64,000 bases of DNA, from assembly GCA_017640665.1 (NCBI GenBank), contig JAEPQE010000002.1, forward strand, positions 62,001 to 126,000, in the 5' to 3' direction. Shown here piece after piece: positions 26,878-35,805 of this stretch. Under the pieces are notes generated by a model, which had not been told where the DNA came from, did not search any database, and worked only from the letters and a program-made list of their open reading frames with translations. Source of the DNA: Balneolaceae bacterium. GTDB lineage: Bacteria; Bacteroidota; Rhodothermia; Balneolales; Balneolaceae. Every line of letters begins with the position of its first letter. Position 1 is the first letter of the stretch. Both the position numbers and the translations under genes were made by a program.

Positions 26878-27765
26878 TTAAAGGTTTTTGCAGATCACCT
26901 TTAGCTGTTTTGCTTCTACTCCAATTTCGAATTTGGTTTCTTGAGATTCAACCTCTCCATCTGCGTGCACTAAAACCGGCTTTGAAGTTCTTATAGTTAC
27001 TTTATTAGCTTTAAAAGTAGATTGAATTTCATCGGATAAACTATGGCCAAAGGACAACCGGATAAATTCAATGGCCAACCGGAATTTGGAAATGTCATTA
27101 ATGATTATGATTTCAAAAAACCCATCATTAAGCACTGATTCGGGTGAAATAAAATAGCGTCCTCCCTCCCATTTCCCATTTGCAATCAAAGTCATTACGG
27201 TATTGAAGGAATAAGTTTCGTCGTTTATTTGAATTGTGGAGGTAAATGATTTACTGGTAATCAGAGATTGTAATCCTGCAACAACGTATTTAGCAGTGCC
27301 CTTTAAAAAAGTAAGTTTTGAAGCATACAAGTTAGTTCTTCCATCAAACCCAAGGCCAAGTGTATTTATGAAATACGAATCATTAAATTGGATAAGATCC
27401 AGTTTTTTCGTTTTTAATGAAGCCAGAGTGTCCAGGTTCTCTGAAAAGGAAGAGGTTAAGCCGAGCATTTTTGCAAAGTCATTACCTGTTCCAATAGGAA
27501 GAACACCGAATAACGCTTCCGAGTCTTTTAAACCAATAGCCACTTTACGAGCAGTTCCATCACCTCCACAAGCAACTATAACATCAAAATGTTCACTTTT
27601 TAAAGCAACAACTTTCTCTATGGAATCCTGAGGTTCTACTTCAAAAAGAGTAACCTCAACAAGTTTTTCCAGAATTTGAGCCCAATGGGACTGTATTTCT
27701 TTTAGTGCCCTTCCTGAATTGGAAGCTTTATTTACAATCAAACAAAAGCTTCTGGAAGGCCTCAA
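26878..27765 (-). CDS. Diacylglycerol/lipid kinase family protein (YegS/BmrU/DagK-like)
   Basis: 295 residues; the nucleotide-binding GGDGTARKV (67-75) and PIGTGNDFAKML are hallmarks of the diacylglycerol kinase catalytic domain. A C-terminal beta-rich part ends with HADGEVES. Members phosphorylate diacylglycerol, sphingosine-like lipids or related alcohols at the membrane face. It follows the DUF952 gene with a three-base gap and is the last member of a five-gene run. Confidence 0.88.
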   Translation of the reverse strand: MRPSRSFCLIVNKASNSGRALKEIQSHWAQILEKLVEVTLFEVEPQDSIEKVVALKSEHFDVIVACGGDGTARKVAIGLKDSEALFGVLPIGTGNDFAKMLGLTSSFSENLDTLASLKTKKLDLIQFNDSYFINTLGLGFDGRTNLYASKLTFLKGTAKYVVAGLQSLITSKSFTSTIQINDETYSFNTVMTLIANGKWEGGRYFISPESVLNDGFFEIIIINDISKFRLAIEFIRLSFGHSLSDEIQSTFKANKVTIRTSKPVLVHADGEVESQETKFEIGVEAKQLKVICKNL

Positions 27766-27768
27766 AAT

Positions 27769-28116
27769 TTAATCGAAGTGTTTTACCCTGATTGAGAAAC
27801 TTCCTTTTTTCCCTCTTTTAACTAAGATTCGATCAATAATAGCATCGATAGAAAACGCACCATATAGATTTGGGTATATTTCATCATCAGTTTTCTCATT
27901 TTTGATAGGTACCTGTACCCGAAGAGGATCAATTACAATCAAAAACAGTTCATCATCTTCAGAGAAAAAATTATTAGCAGCATACTCAACCTGAGACCCA
28001 CTGTAACACTGGATGTAGCCTTTCTCGGCTAACGAATTAGGTTCAAAACTTCCTGAGGAAGAATATATTTTCCATTCAGGCTTTGTAATCAGAGTAAATA
28101 AAAGATCGTATTCCAA
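27769..28116 (-). CDS. DUF952 family protein
   Basis: 115 residues. The pattern of a TKPEWKIYSSSGSFEP opening, SLAEKGYIQCY, NNFF, LIVIDPLRVQVPIK and YPNLYGAFSIDAI resembles DUF952, with the usual invariant Cys and His positions partly changed (QCY where I-H-C/S is common). Its function is unknown in the family. The gene sits between AstE-like and lipid kinase genes with very short spacers. Confidence 0.72.
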   Translation of the reverse strand: MEYDLLFTLITKPEWKIYSSSGSFEPNSLAEKGYIQCYSGSQVEYAANNFFSEDDELFLIVIDPLRVQVPIKNEKTDDEIYPNLYGAFSIDAIIDRILVKRGKKGSFSIRVKHFD

Positions 28117-28122
28117 GGTATT

Positions 28123-29067
28123 TTAATTATATGCAATGTGAATGAGTGCGTCCCCTTTGTGAACAATTGGTTTATTGTTTTGGCCAATGATGACGCCTTC
28201 TCCTGAAAATACTACTTTTGTTTTAAGTCCACCATAAGGATCATTTATATATCCTAATATACTTTTCTTTCCGACCCTGGCTCCTAGCTTAAATTCCGGA
28301 TTAAATAGACCTGAGTTTTTTGCTCGTATCCAAGATGATTTTTTAAATATCTCGGTTTCTTGTGCTTTTGAAACTTGATTAATCATACCAAGGTGCTGCA
28401 TTAACCTCAATGTTCCTTCAATTCCAATTTGAATCCCATTCTTGTCAAGTCTTAGAGATTCTCCTGTTTCATACACAATAATTTCTTTTCCTTTTTTATG
28501 AGCAGCACTTCGAAAAGATTTATCGATTAGTTTTGAATGAAGGGTTATTGGAGCAGAAAAAGCCTTTGCTAATTCAAGTGCTTCAGGAATATCGAAAGAA
28601 CATCGAATCTGAGGATAATTTGATCTGCTGGCTCCACCAGTGTGCAAATCTATACCATAATCTACTTTAGGAAGAATTTCATTCATCAGGGTGTATGCAA
28701 TCAATCTTGCTAATGAGCCTCCTTTTACCCCGGGAAAACTTCTATTAATATCTTTTCCATCGGGTAATCCTCTTTCGTTAAGAATGAAACCATAAACATT
28801 CACAATTGGGATCGCAATCACTGTACCAACTTCCGGGTGTATTTTCTTCGAGTTGATTAACTCTCTAATAATCTCAATGCCATTAATTTCATCGCCATGT
28901 AAACCACCTGTAACCAGTAAAACCGGTCCATCTTTTTTACCTCTGTAAACATTTACCTGAAGGTCTATATTAGTATAACTAGGTAGTTTTGCTATGCCAA
29001 TATTAACAATTTTATGTTCATCAAGACCAATTGCTTGATCTTTAATTGTAATAATATCAGGCATCAC
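28123..29067 (-). CDS. AstE/AspA-like zinc carboxypeptidase (succinylglutamate desuccinylase/aspartoacylase family)
   Basis: 314 residues with [12 protein letters not shown] (His57, Glu60) and DLHTGG (His141) as zinc ligands, plus NVYGF, the DINRSFPG segment and the C-terminal beta domain of the family. These enzymes hydrolyse N-acyl amino acids or related amides. The start overlaps the RimK gene by 11 bases, and the RimB-like gene is just upstream. This context suggests a substrate linked to RimK products, such as a glutamate-conjugated one, rather than arginine catabolism; no other ast gene is present. Confidence 0.85.
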   Translation of the reverse strand: MMPDIITIKDQAIGLDEHKIVNIGIAKLPSYTNIDLQVNVYRGKKDGPVLLVTGGLHGDEINGIEIIRELINSKKIHPEVGTVIAIPIVNVYGFILNERGLPDGKDINRSFPGVKGGSLARLIAYTLMNEILPKVDYGIDLHTGGASRSNYPQIRCSFDIPEALELAKAFSAPITLHSKLIDKSFRSAAHKKGKEIIVYETGESLRLDKNGIQIGIEGTLRLMQHLGMINQVSKAQETEIFKKSSWIRAKNSGLFNPEFKLGARVGKKSILGYINDPYGGLKTKVVFSGEGVIIGQNNKPIVHKGDALIHIAYN

Positions 29068-29986
29068 TCTTAATCTTTCTTCTTTTAGATGTCTTAGATT
29101 TCGAGTCTATTACTCCCTCAATTACATATTTAGCTATTGCACCTGCAACATCCTTTCCTGTAGATTTTTCAATCCCCTCTAGCCCTGGAGAAGAATTAAC
29201 CTCAAGAATTAATGGTCCTCTTTCTGATTGAAGTAAGTCAACTCCTGCAATTGGTAATCCCATTGCTTGAGCAGCTGTTAAAGCAGCTTCTCGCTCTGCT
29301 TTTGAAAGTTTAACCAAAGTACCACTTCCACCCTGATGTAGATTCGAGCGAAACTCTCCTTCTTTTCCCTGACGTTTCATTGCACCAACAACTTTTCCAT
29401 TGACAATAAAAGCGCGGATATCGGCTCCTTTTGATTCCGAAATGAACTCCTGAACTATCACTCTGGCTTTCATACTATGAAATGCTTCAATAATAGACTG
29501 AGCAGCCTTTTTTGTAGGCGCAAGCACAACACCATAACCTTGCGTTCCTTCCAGAAGCTTAACTATCAAAGGTGCACCACCTACCGAATCAATTAGCTTG
29601 TCAACTTCTCTGGAATAGTTGGTAAATACTGTTTTTGGTAGTCCTACACCTGCACTAGCAAGAATTTGAAGACTCCTTAGTTTATCTCGCGATCTAACTA
29701 AAGCCTGAGACTGAACAGCAGTAAATTTTTTCATCATTTCAAACTGTCGTACAACCGTTGTGCCATAAAAAGTAACCGATGCACCAATACGTGGTATAAC
29801 AGCATCAATATCACTCAGGCTTTCCCCTTTGTAGTAAATATCGGGCTTGTCCTGCTCAATGATAATATCGCATTTCAGGTGGTCAATAACTTTTGCTTCG
29901 TGCCCTTTTGCTTTTATGGCTTCCACAAGCCTGCGAGTAGAATAGAGTTCAGCGTTTCGGGATAAAATTCCAATTTTTAAATTCAA
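29057..29986 (-). CDS. rimK: RimK family alpha-L-glutamate ligase (ATP-grasp)
   Basis: 309 residues with the RimK N-domain, ATP-grasp segments [28 protein letters not shown], metal-binding RSNLHQGG and [12 protein letters not shown], and a short basic tail. RimK adds glutamates to the C-terminus of ribosomal protein S6 in E. coli and Pseudomonas. Other members modify peptides or make poly-glutamate. It lies between a RimB-like protease and an AstE-like enzyme. The substrate here is inferred only. Confidence 0.9.
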   Translation of the reverse strand: MNLKIGILSRNAELYSTRRLVEAIKAKGHEAKVIDHLKCDIIIEQDKPDIYYKGESLSDIDAVIPRIGASVTFYGTTVVRQFEMMKKFTAVQSQALVRSRDKLRSLQILASAGVGLPKTVFTNYSREVDKLIDSVGGAPLIVKLLEGTQGYGVVLAPTKKAAQSIIEAFHSMKARVIVQEFISESKGADIRAFIVNGKVVGAMKRQGKEGEFRSNLHQGGSGTLVKLSKAEREAALTAAQAMGLPIAGVDLLQSERGPLILEVNSSPGLEGIEKSTGKDVAGAIAKYVIEGVIDSKSKTSKRRKIKSDA

Positions 29987-29997
29987 GAATACCTCTC

Positions 29998-30435
29998 TTA
30001 TGTTTTGTGTGATAAATTTTTCTTTGAGACGTCAACAACGAACTTATTCTTTAAAAACTTTCTTCCAATTAAAATAGGGTATTTCATCTCAGAGCGATCG
30101 GTTAGAGAAAGCTCTATGTTAAATTCTTCATTAAAAAATTTGATTACGGTTTGAATGAAAAACCGGTATTCACTTACCCCGTTCGAACTTTTTACTTCCC
30201 TCCTGTCGAGAATAGGAAATTCTATTAGTTGATCGTTATATGCGGGGTGTTCGGGATCTAGTAAATTGAACCGGACAAAAGCTTTTCCATCTTGCTCAAA
30301 TTCTTCAATATGATGACAATGAAGGCTGGATGTATAAGCACCGGTATCTATTTTGGCTTCGATGCTTTGAATATCCCACTCTGGAAGTTCGACGAGCTCA
30401 ATGCGCCCAATGGTATGAAGTTTTCGTTTTCTCAT
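29998..30435 (-). CDS. rimB: RimB-like retropepsin-type protease (PF05618 family)
   Basis: 145 residues: [11 protein letters not shown] carries the aspartic-protease DTG signature (30-32), and [10 protein letters not shown] supplies the ILIG segment typical of retropepsin-like folds. The family was once called ATP-dependent zinc protease. In Pseudomonas RimB acts with RimK to control S6 glutamylation. The gene is the first of the minus-strand cluster and divergent from an outer-membrane protein gene across a 98-base spacer. Confidence 0.86.
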   Translation of the reverse strand: MRKRKLHTIGRIELVELPEWDIQSIEAKIDTGAYTSSLHCHHIEEFEQDGKAFVRFNLLDPEHPAYNDQLIEFPILDRREVKSSNGVSEYRFFIQTVIKFFNEEFNIELSLTDRSEMKYPILIGRKFLKNKFVVDVSKKNLSHKT

Positions 30436-30533
30436 TGAATTTTTAAAGTATCACTAATTATGCTTACCTCCATACAATTGAACTGATTATATCATGTTTT
30501 AATAAGTGAGGATATTTATACATTTGATATACT

Positions 30534-31070
30534 ATGAAAGTATGGATTTTGCATTTTTTATTGATACTTATTCCCATAACTGGATTTGCTCAACCTTTAG
30601 GTGGACCGCCGGAGTATTCGTCTGATCAAACGATAAGTACCTTTTACTTTGAAGTTGGAGGGAATGCGACATTTGCTTCTTTTAATTATGATCTCACATT
30701 AAATAATAACTATGGAATTAGAATAGGAGCTTCCCCGGGATTATTTTTTGCCGAAGTTGAAGATGATAATTCAGAATCGGATTACAACTATGATTTTGTT
30801 GGCTTGATTGGAGCATTTAAATTGCACAATGTAGGTGCTCACAAATTTGAAACAGGGATTGGAGCAGTTTTTGGGGAATCAATTACCCCTAGAAATGACA
30901 CCTACCCTGCTGTGCCTGCTTTAGTTGTTAACATTGGTTATCGTTTCGTAACCAAAAAACACAGGGGTTTGAGCATTAGAGGAATGTTCACACCTTCGTA
31001 TAGTAAAAATGGGTTTGTTCCTTGGTTTGGGACTTCAATCGGAATTTCATTTCAAAACAAAAATAAATGA
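30534..31070 (+). CDS. Small outer-membrane beta-barrel-like protein
   Basis: A signal peptide (MKVWILHFLLILIPITGFA then Q) is followed by about 155 residues of alternating beta-strand pattern: FYFEVGGNATFASF, YGIRIGASPG, FETGIGAVFG, LVVNIGYRF, SIRGMFTPSY and FGTSIGISFQNK at the end. Such OmpA-like or porin-type eight-strand barrels are common in the phylum. Its stop overlaps the next ATG as ATGA, coupling it to the D-threonine-aldolase-like gene. No specific role can be given. Confidence 0.6.
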   Translation: MKVWILHFLLILIPITGFAQPLGGPPEYSSDQTISTFYFEVGGNATFASFNYDLTLNNNYGIRIGASPGLFFAEVEDDNSESDYNYDFVGLIGAFKLHNVGAHKFETGIGAVFGESITPRNDTYPAVPALVVNIGYRFVTKKHRGLSIRGMFTPSYSKNGFVPWFGTSIGISFQNKNK

Positions 31071-32155
31071 TTACAGATACAACACTGATGCTTGATGTAG
31101 AAAAAGCAAAGAATAATATCAGGAAAATGGCAACTAAAGCCAGAGACCTGAATCTTGAATTAAGACCTCATTTCAAGACACATCAGTCACATGAAATCGG
31201 GAGCTGGTTCAGAGACGAAGGTGTTAAAGGCATAACTGTTTCTTCAATCAAAATGGCCGAATACTTTGCTGATGATGGGTGGCAAAGTATCACTATAGCT
31301 TTTCCTGTTAATATTTTGGAAGTAAACCGCTTAGATGAATTAGCTTCTTCTATAGAGCTGAGAGTTTTAGCTACCGAGATTAAAGTGCTTGAGCAAATAA
31401 ATAGAGAGATATCGAATGAGATCGGTATCTATATAGAACTAGACCCAAACTACCAAAGAAGTGGCATCCCGATTTCTGAATTTGATAGGATTGTAAATGT
31501 GAAGTCATTTATAGAAAATGCAGATAATCTTAGGTTTGAAGGATTCTATGCCCATACCGGTCATACCTACCGTTGCAGATCTAAAGAAGAGATTCGAAAG
31601 TTAGCGACGCCTATCATAGAAGATCTTGCTAAGCTGAAGTCACAGATTAACGCACCAATTTGTTTTGGGGATACTCCCTCCTGCTCTGTATTAGATGATT
31701 TTGGCGTTGTAGATCAAATCAGTCCGGGCAATTTTGTATTCTTTGATTGGACTCAATTTAACATTCAATCCTGTGAGTTTGATGAGATTGCAATCGCTAT
31801 GTACTGCCCTGTTGTAGCAAAATACCCCAAACGGAACGAGTTGGTTATTCATGGAGGTGCAGTACATTTTTCTAAGGATTCATTTAATGATGAAGCTGGA
31901 ACACCTTATTTCGGAGTAATTTCAGAAAAAAAAGAATCTGGTTGGGGAAATGTTGTTGACGGTGTAGTGCTGAAGTCAGTTTCTCAGGAGCACGGAATTG
32001 TGAGTTGTACTCCGGAATATCTTCAAGAAGTTAAAGTTGGTGATTTGATTCCAGTCATTCCTATCCATTCTTGTTTAACTGCAGATGTAATGGGTAAATA
32101 CCAAGCTCTTTCTGGAGAAAAAATCGATCATCTTTGCGAAAAGAAAATCATGTAA
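31067..32155 (+). CDS. D-threonine aldolase / D-serine dehydratase-like PLP enzyme (alanine racemase N-domain fold)
   Basis: 362 residues; the PLP lysine is K37 in RPHFKTHQ, followed by the TIM-barrel segments FYAHTGHTY and FGDTPSCS and the C-terminal beta domain with the metal-binding HSC near 346-348 (IPIHSCL). This is the DSD1/DTA-type family, which cleaves D-threonine or dehydrates D-serine-like beta-hydroxy amino acids with a divalent metal. The exact substrate is not visible. A rho-independent terminator follows. Confidence 0.88.
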   Translation: MITDTTLMLDVEKAKNNIRKMATKARDLNLELRPHFKTHQSHEIGSWFRDEGVKGITVSSIKMAEYFADDGWQSITIAFPVNILEVNRLDELASSIELRVLATEIKVLEQINREISNEIGIYIELDPNYQRSGIPISEFDRIVNVKSFIENADNLRFEGFYAHTGHTYRCRSKEEIRKLATPIIEDLAKLKSQINAPICFGDTPSCSVLDDFGVVDQISPGNFVFFDWTQFNIQSCEFDEIAIAMYCPVVAKYPKRNELVIHGGAVHFSKDSFNDEAGTPYFGVISEKKESGWGNVVDGVVLKSVSQEHGIVSCTPEYLQEVKVGDLIPVIPIHSCLTADVMGKYQALSGEKIDHLCEKKIM

Positions 32156-32160
32156 CAAGA

Positions 32161-32182
32161 AAAGGCTCCCGAAGGAGCCTTT
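32161..32182. terminator. Bidirectional rho-independent terminator
   Basis: AAAGGCTCC-CGAA-GGAGCCTTT gives a perfect nine-base stem with a four-base loop. T-rich sequence follows on the plus side and A-rich sequence precedes it, so it can end both the plus-strand gene at 32155 and the minus-strand gene ending at 32187. Confidence 0.9.
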
Positions 32183-32186
32183 AATT

Positions 32187-35100
32187 TTATTTGTTGCTGC
32201 CAGGTAAGGACATCATATCCGGCCCTGAACTTTCCCAGATAAATGTGCCTGCAGTAACCTGCTGTGGGTATATCTGATCAAGCGAACTTGCATCATACAA
32301 TCTACCATTCTTCATCACAAGAGAAACGGTGTTGGTGTTTCTTAGGTCATCCAACGGATTTTCATCCAGAATTACTAAGTCAGCTAGTTTACCTACTTCA
32401 ATCGATCCAAGGTCTCCATCCAAACCTATTGCTTCTGCACCAATAATAGTTGCAACCCGAATGGCATCCAGGTTATCCATATTGCCTGATGCAACAGCCC
32501 ATAATTCCCAGTGGTAGCCCAGTCCTTCCAGCTGTCCATGACTCCCAACTCCTGCTAAAGCTCCAGCTTCAACCAATTTAGTCATAGTTTCACCATGCTT
32601 CTGGAATACATGTTCGTCATCACGGAACCACCCCGGACGACGACGGGTTTTGTTTGCTAATACTGAGTACGGAGTATACTTACTTAGTTTTTCGTCTTCA
32701 TAGGGATTCTCACGGGAATAGAAATAATTTTCTGCCCAAGGACCACCATAAGAAACTAACAAAGTTGGAGTAACAGCCATTTTAGTTTCGGCTATAGTTT
32801 GAACTACATCACCATAAATCGGATAAATTGGTAACGAATGCTCGTGTCCCGGATATCCATCAATAAGCTGAGTCATGTTCAGTTTCCAGTCCAAAGCACC
32901 TTCAGTTGTAGGCATAATGCTTTGCTCTTTTGCGGCCATCAAAATCCATTGACGCTGTTCTCTGTTACCAGCAAGGTACATTTTGATGGTTTTAGTGTCG
33001 TAGTACTTACTGTACTGCTTCATTACTTCCTGTGCATGCTCCAGGCTCTGAATATTATACGCCCAGAATCCTAATCCTGGTCCTGTTGAGTACACCCGTG
33101 GTCCAGGCATCATACCTGCGTCAACCATATCTGAGTAGGTTAATACATCGGTTGATGCTGTTTGAGGGTCACGGGTTGTGGTAACTCCATAAGCTAAGTT
33201 TGCAGCATAATTGTAGATTTGTTGCTTATGAATACCCCAATTTGGCCACATGTGGGCATGCGTATCTACAAAACCAGGAGTGATTGTTTTCCCAGACATA
33301 TCCATTACTTCTGCACCAGAAGGAGCGGTAATGTTTGTACCTACTTGAAAAATACGATTGTTCTCAATGAGGATGTCTCCCCTTTCGATTACTTCATTGC
33401 CATTGGCGGTGATGATCCTGGCATTGGTAAGTAAAATAGTACCTTCGGGAATATCACGTTCAAACATCACGTCGATAGAAAGTTCTACCGGCATGTATTT
33501 ATCGTTCTTCTTTTCCTCTTCTTTCTTTTCTTCGGGCGATTCTTCTTCACTTTCTTCTTGATCTGAATCCTCGTCACTGTCTTCAGCATCATCTTCGTCA
33601 GCTTCTTCCTTCTTCTTTTCTTCCTCTTTCTTTTTCTCTTCTTCCAGCTTCTTAGCTTCTTTTACGCTGTCTTCAAACGCTTCAGCTGCATTCAGATCAT
33701 AGATAAAGTGACCGTTCCCGATAGACCAGTGTACTTTAGAAGCATCCCAGCTCCAGGCTGGAAACTGGCCACCAATCTCTGTTAGTTTTCGGGAAGGAAA
33801 TTGCGAGCTGGCAGTATTTGCTACAGAGATGGTTGGTGTTGATCCACCTATTATAGGTACCGTAACCACATAGATGTCATTGTTAATCAAAGCTAGTGCC
33901 TGATCACCTTCTGGTGCCATAGTTACAACCGAAGCATTTGAAGGCGGATTACTTTCTTTTGCGAATTCATCCTCAGGATGCAGAATATCCATTGGGGTAA
34001 GATAATTCGGGCTCTCTTTGATATGAGTTTCCAGATCGCCGAAAGCGAAAGGTGAGTAGGTTGTAATTCCAGTCACTTTAACATGCGACTTTTCATCCGT
34101 TCCATCCCATCGGATTGAAGATAATGTACCTCCTCTGCTTAGGTAAATTCTGTCATCTCCATTTACAAAATGTGGGTTTGATCTCCCCTCAGATCGGGCA
34201 ATGAAATTAGTATTTCCTCCATCCGAATCAATCCAGATTATATCTGAACCAAAGCTGGGAGAGCCAGGCCCAAAAGAGTCCTTGTAGCTTTGCTCGGCAT
34301 CTTTATAAGCAACAATTCGGTTACCGTTTGTATTGAATACAGGTAACGTGTAAATACCTCGTTCATTAGTAAGTTTAGTTGAGCGAATACGACGAGCATT
34401 TGGCTCTAATGAATAAATAGCTCCCCCCTCTTCTTCATCCCAGGTTACATAGACTAACGTTTTTCCATCAGGAGACCATGTAGGCATCGCTTCAATACTA
34501 TTAGTTTCCGTTAATCTTTTTGGCTCACCGTCAGGGAGCTCTTGAACGTATAAATCATTAAGTACAGTAAAAGCGAGCCAGTTTCCATCGGGTGAAGGAA
34601 CTGCATCCCGTATTTGGGTTGCAATAACTTCTTTGTCATCACTGATTGGATATTTGAAAAGAACTTCCGGGCCAACTTCTAGTTCGGTTTTAACTGTAAA
34701 TGGTATCTCAGAAGCGTCACCACCGTCAATAGGGATTCTGTTTAATTTACCACCATAAAAAGCAATTAAATGTTGGTTATCTGGAGTGAATGACATCCCT
34801 GGAAGCACGCCCAGAGTAGCCTGAGATTCCATATCATCTCTTTGTACGGGATAGGCTAGCCATCGTTCGTCTCCGGTTTCTAAATCATGTAGAACCAAAC
34901 CTGTTTTGTCTTCATATCTGGAGCCATATACTAACCACTTCCCATTGTTAGAAGTAACAGGTGTGAAAGCTGATCCATATCTGGATATTATAGTTGTTCG
35001 GTCACCGGTTTCCCGATCATAGCGCCCCAATCTGTATTGTGGGAATTGTGCATTGTAGTTCCACGATCCATTTCGTTGAGAGAAATAGATATAACGCCCA

Positions 35101-35699
35101 TTTGCACCAACCGCAGGATCGGTAGTTTTTAGTCCGCTTGGAGATGAAATCAGTGCAGTACCCCGGCCACCGTCTTTATGATACATCCAAAGTTTGGCTG
35201 TTCCTTTTCCTTTTGCGCCAATCAGATAATCGCCATCAGGAGTCCATTCTGCTGCAAAAAAACCGTTCGATTTACCTTTAGTAACCTGAGTTACTTCGGA
35301 TGTATCTTCGAGATTGATGTAATAGATATTATCTGCACCGTGTGCATCCGAGATATATGCGATATATTGCCCATCGGGACTGTATCGCGGTTTCGAATCA
35401 AAGGCCATTCCATCGGTTAACTGAACCGCATCTCCTCCAACACTTGGGATTTCATAAATGTCCCCCATAAAATCGAAGGCTATTTTGGAACCGTCCGGGC
35501 TTACATCTACCGACATCCATGTACCTTCATTACTTTCAATCTCAATCAATCTGCCCGGAGTCATGGGAAGATCTTTACTTTTCTTTTCAATTTTAACCGA
35601 ATCGCTTTCGGATTCAGATTCTTCCTCCTGAGCCTGAACTTGTACAGAACACAGTATTATTAATAAGAGGAAAAATACCCCCTTTTTAAGCTTTATCAT
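32187..35699 (-). CDS. TolB-like propeller-amidohydrolase fusion protein
   Basis: 1170 residues with a signal peptide (MIKLKKGVFFLLLIILCSVQVQAQ). Residues about 45-640 carry PD40/TolB-type propeller repeats (VSPDGSKIAFDFMG, YSPDGQYIAYISD, PSPDGNWLAFT, WSPDGKTLVYV). A highly charged Glu/Lys/Asp linker lies near 675-735. The C-terminal part is an amidohydrolase domain with TPGFVDTHAHMW, YGVTTTRDP, GVGSHGQ and GSIEVGKLADLVILDENP. Such exported propeller-amidohydrolase fusions are known in Bacteroidota and related groups. They may act on dipeptides or N-acyl compounds, but the substrate here is unknown. Confidence 0.9.
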   Translation of the reverse strand: MIKLKKGVFFLLLIILCSVQVQAQEEESESESDSVKIEKKSKDLPMTPGRLIEIESNEGTWMSVDVSPDGSKIAFDFMGDIYEIPSVGGDAVQLTDGMAFDSKPRYSPDGQYIAYISDAHGADNIYYINLEDTSEVTQVTKGKSNGFFAAEWTPDGDYLIGAKGKGTAKLWMYHKDGGRGTALISSPSGLKTTDPAVGANGRYIYFSQRNGSWNYNAQFPQYRLGRYDRETGDRTTIISRYGSAFTPVTSNNGKWLVYGSRYEDKTGLVLHDLETGDERWLAYPVQRDDMESQATLGVLPGMSFTPDNQHLIAFYGGKLNRIPIDGGDASEIPFTVKTELEVGPEVLFKYPISDDKEVIATQIRDAVPSPDGNWLAFTVLNDLYVQELPDGEPKRLTETNSIEAMPTWSPDGKTLVYVTWDEEEGGAIYSLEPNARRIRSTKLTNERGIYTLPVFNTNGNRIVAYKDAEQSYKDSFGPGSPSFGSDIIWIDSDGGNTNFIARSEGRSNPHFVNGDDRIYLSRGGTLSSIRWDGTDEKSHVKVTGITTYSPFAFGDLETHIKESPNYLTPMDILHPEDEFAKESNPPSNASVVTMAPEGDQALALINNDIYVVTVPIIGGSTPTISVANTASSQFPSRKLTEIGGQFPAWSWDASKVHWSIGNGHFIYDLNAAEAFEDSVKEAKKLEEEKKKEEEKKKEEADEDDAEDSDEDSDQEESEEESPEEKKEEEKKNDKYMPVELSIDVMFERDIPEGTILLTNARIITANGNEVIERGDILIENNRIFQVGTNITAPSGAEVMDMSGKTITPGFVDTHAHMWPNWGIHKQQIYNYAANLAYGVTTTRDPQTASTDVLTYSDMVDAGMMPGPRVYSTGPGLGFWAYNIQSLEHAQEVMKQYSKYYDTKTIKMYLAGNREQRQWILMAAKEQSIMPTTEGALDWKLNMTQLIDGYPGHEHSLPIYPIYGDVVQTIAETKMAVTPTLLVSYGGPWAENYFYSRENPYEDEKLSKYTPYSVLANKTRRRPGWFRDDEHVFQKHGETMTKLVEAGALAGVGSHGQLEGLGYHWELWAVASGNMDNLDAIRVATIIGAEAIGLDGDLGSIEVGKLADLVILDENPLDDLRNTNTVSLVMKNGRLYDASSLDQIYPQQVTAGTFIWESSGPDMMSLPGSNK

Positions 35700-35805
35700 T
35701 GTCTACCTCAAAATAATTAATTTTAATAATCAGATGAGAATGTACACAAATAAGTTCTGGGACGAAAAGCAGTCTTTGGCAATTACTTTTTTTAACCCGC
35801 TAAAA

